A stretch of DNA of 41,031 bases. It comes from Vulcanimicrobiota bacterium (GTDB taxonomy: Bacteria; Vulcanimicrobiota; Vulcanimicrobiia; Vulcanimicrobiales; Vulcanimicrobiaceae). Positions 40,890-41,031 of this stretch are shown here, in pieces. The translations under genes and the position numbers were made by a program. The notes under the pieces were generated by a model, which saw only the letters and a program-made list of their open reading frames with translations, was not told the DNA's origin and did not search any database. Location: NCBI GenBank assembly GCA_027364935.1, contig DAHXOK010000008.1, positions 11,853-52,883 on the forward strand, read 5' to 3'. Each line of letters opens with the position of its first letter. Position 1 is the stretch's first letter.

Positions 40890-40937
40890 CCCGAGGGCGT
40901 GGCGCCTGGTCGGGAGAAAGGCGGAGTCGTGGCATCC

Positions 40938-41031
40938 ATGAGGCATACGCGGCTTTGGTACGCCGCGCTCGCACTCGCTGCATGCTCGCAGCATCGCGCA
41001 GCCGTTACGATGGGCGTATCGGGACCTCGCG
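40938..41031 (+). CDS. Divergent lipoprotein, N-terminus only (runs off window)
   Basis: Thirty-one residues are visible. RLWYAALALAAC is a lipoprotein signal with an LAAC lipobox at Cys16. The mature start CSQHRAAVTMGVSG resembles the start of the divergent propeller lipoprotein (CSRQYASSAMGVAG), so it is probably a paralogue. The two start codons lie only 48 bases apart. GGCGGAG lies in front of the ATG at a rather long spacing. Confidence 0.6.
   Translation, partial: MRHTRLWYAALALAACSQHRAAVTMGVSGPR

Overview
The window is about 41 kb of GC-rich DNA from a bacterium with an outer membrane: it has a TonB-dependent receptor with Sec signal peptide, several lipoproteins, and an RpoE/RseA/RseB-like cassette. 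GTG starts and 4-base start/stop overlaps (ATGA, GTGA) are common. The combination of large MalT-like regulators, TonB receptors with a carboxypeptidase-regulatory N-terminal domain, DUF3311 plus sodium:solute symporter pairs and prepilin-like exported proteins resembles Candidatus Eremiobacterota (WPS-2). That taxonomic guess is an inference from gene style only. No rRNA, tRNA or CRISPR array was recognised.

Left arm (1-14.5 kb): an aromatic amino acid operon on the minus strand, with a prephenate dehydratase-DAHP synthase fusion, AroH chorismate mutase and a partial TyrA. Then come a membrane acyltransferase, two small pilin-like proteins, two tandem Tic20/DUF4870 membrane proteins, and two separate DUF3311-symporter pairs. 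Between the pairs lie a lipoprotein, a His-rich polytopic membrane protein and an unusually long (685 aa) prepilin. The second symporter is followed by an M20 amidohydrolase and a divergent TagI-like protein.

Signalling island (14.5-26.1 kb, minus strand, read right to left): peptide B (51 aa), TPR protein, Zn amidase-like enzyme without signal peptide, MalT/LAL-type LuxR regulator, peptide A (36 aa), HD-GYP protein, OmpR-type response regulator, histidine kinase, and a TonB receptor with an extra C-terminal domain of about 270 residues. Peptides A and B are short frames with hydrophobic N-termini that a length-filtered annotation would miss. A has a good ribosome-binding site and a perfect 16-bp palindrome next to a promoter-like -35. 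B has phased direct repeats upstream and a GC hairpin downstream. This is the best candidate in the window for an undescribed signalling unit.

Accessory segment (26.2-37.2 kb): a four-Cys PD-(D/E)XK nuclease/RNase H-like/SF1 helicase fusion (TM0106 type), an IS256-type transposase remnant, a small exported protein, and a 1776-aa Sec-exported Rhs protein. Its C-terminal domain carries a metallopeptidase-like helix with Ala in place of the first His (AELVH). Upstream of the Rhs promoter is a contiguous four-unit array of 10-11 bp repeats, next to a 70-aa excisionase-like HTH protein. A lipoprotein whose first codons lie in a dispersed-repeat-like sequence and a headless Ig-like fragment follow.

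Right arm (37.4-41.0 kb): an ECF sigma factor, zinc-finger anti-sigma and RseB/MucB-like protein, all joined by ATGA overlaps, then a convergent PQQ-type beta-propeller lipoprotein. A divergent lipoprotein, cut by the window end, shares a similar mature N-terminus with it.
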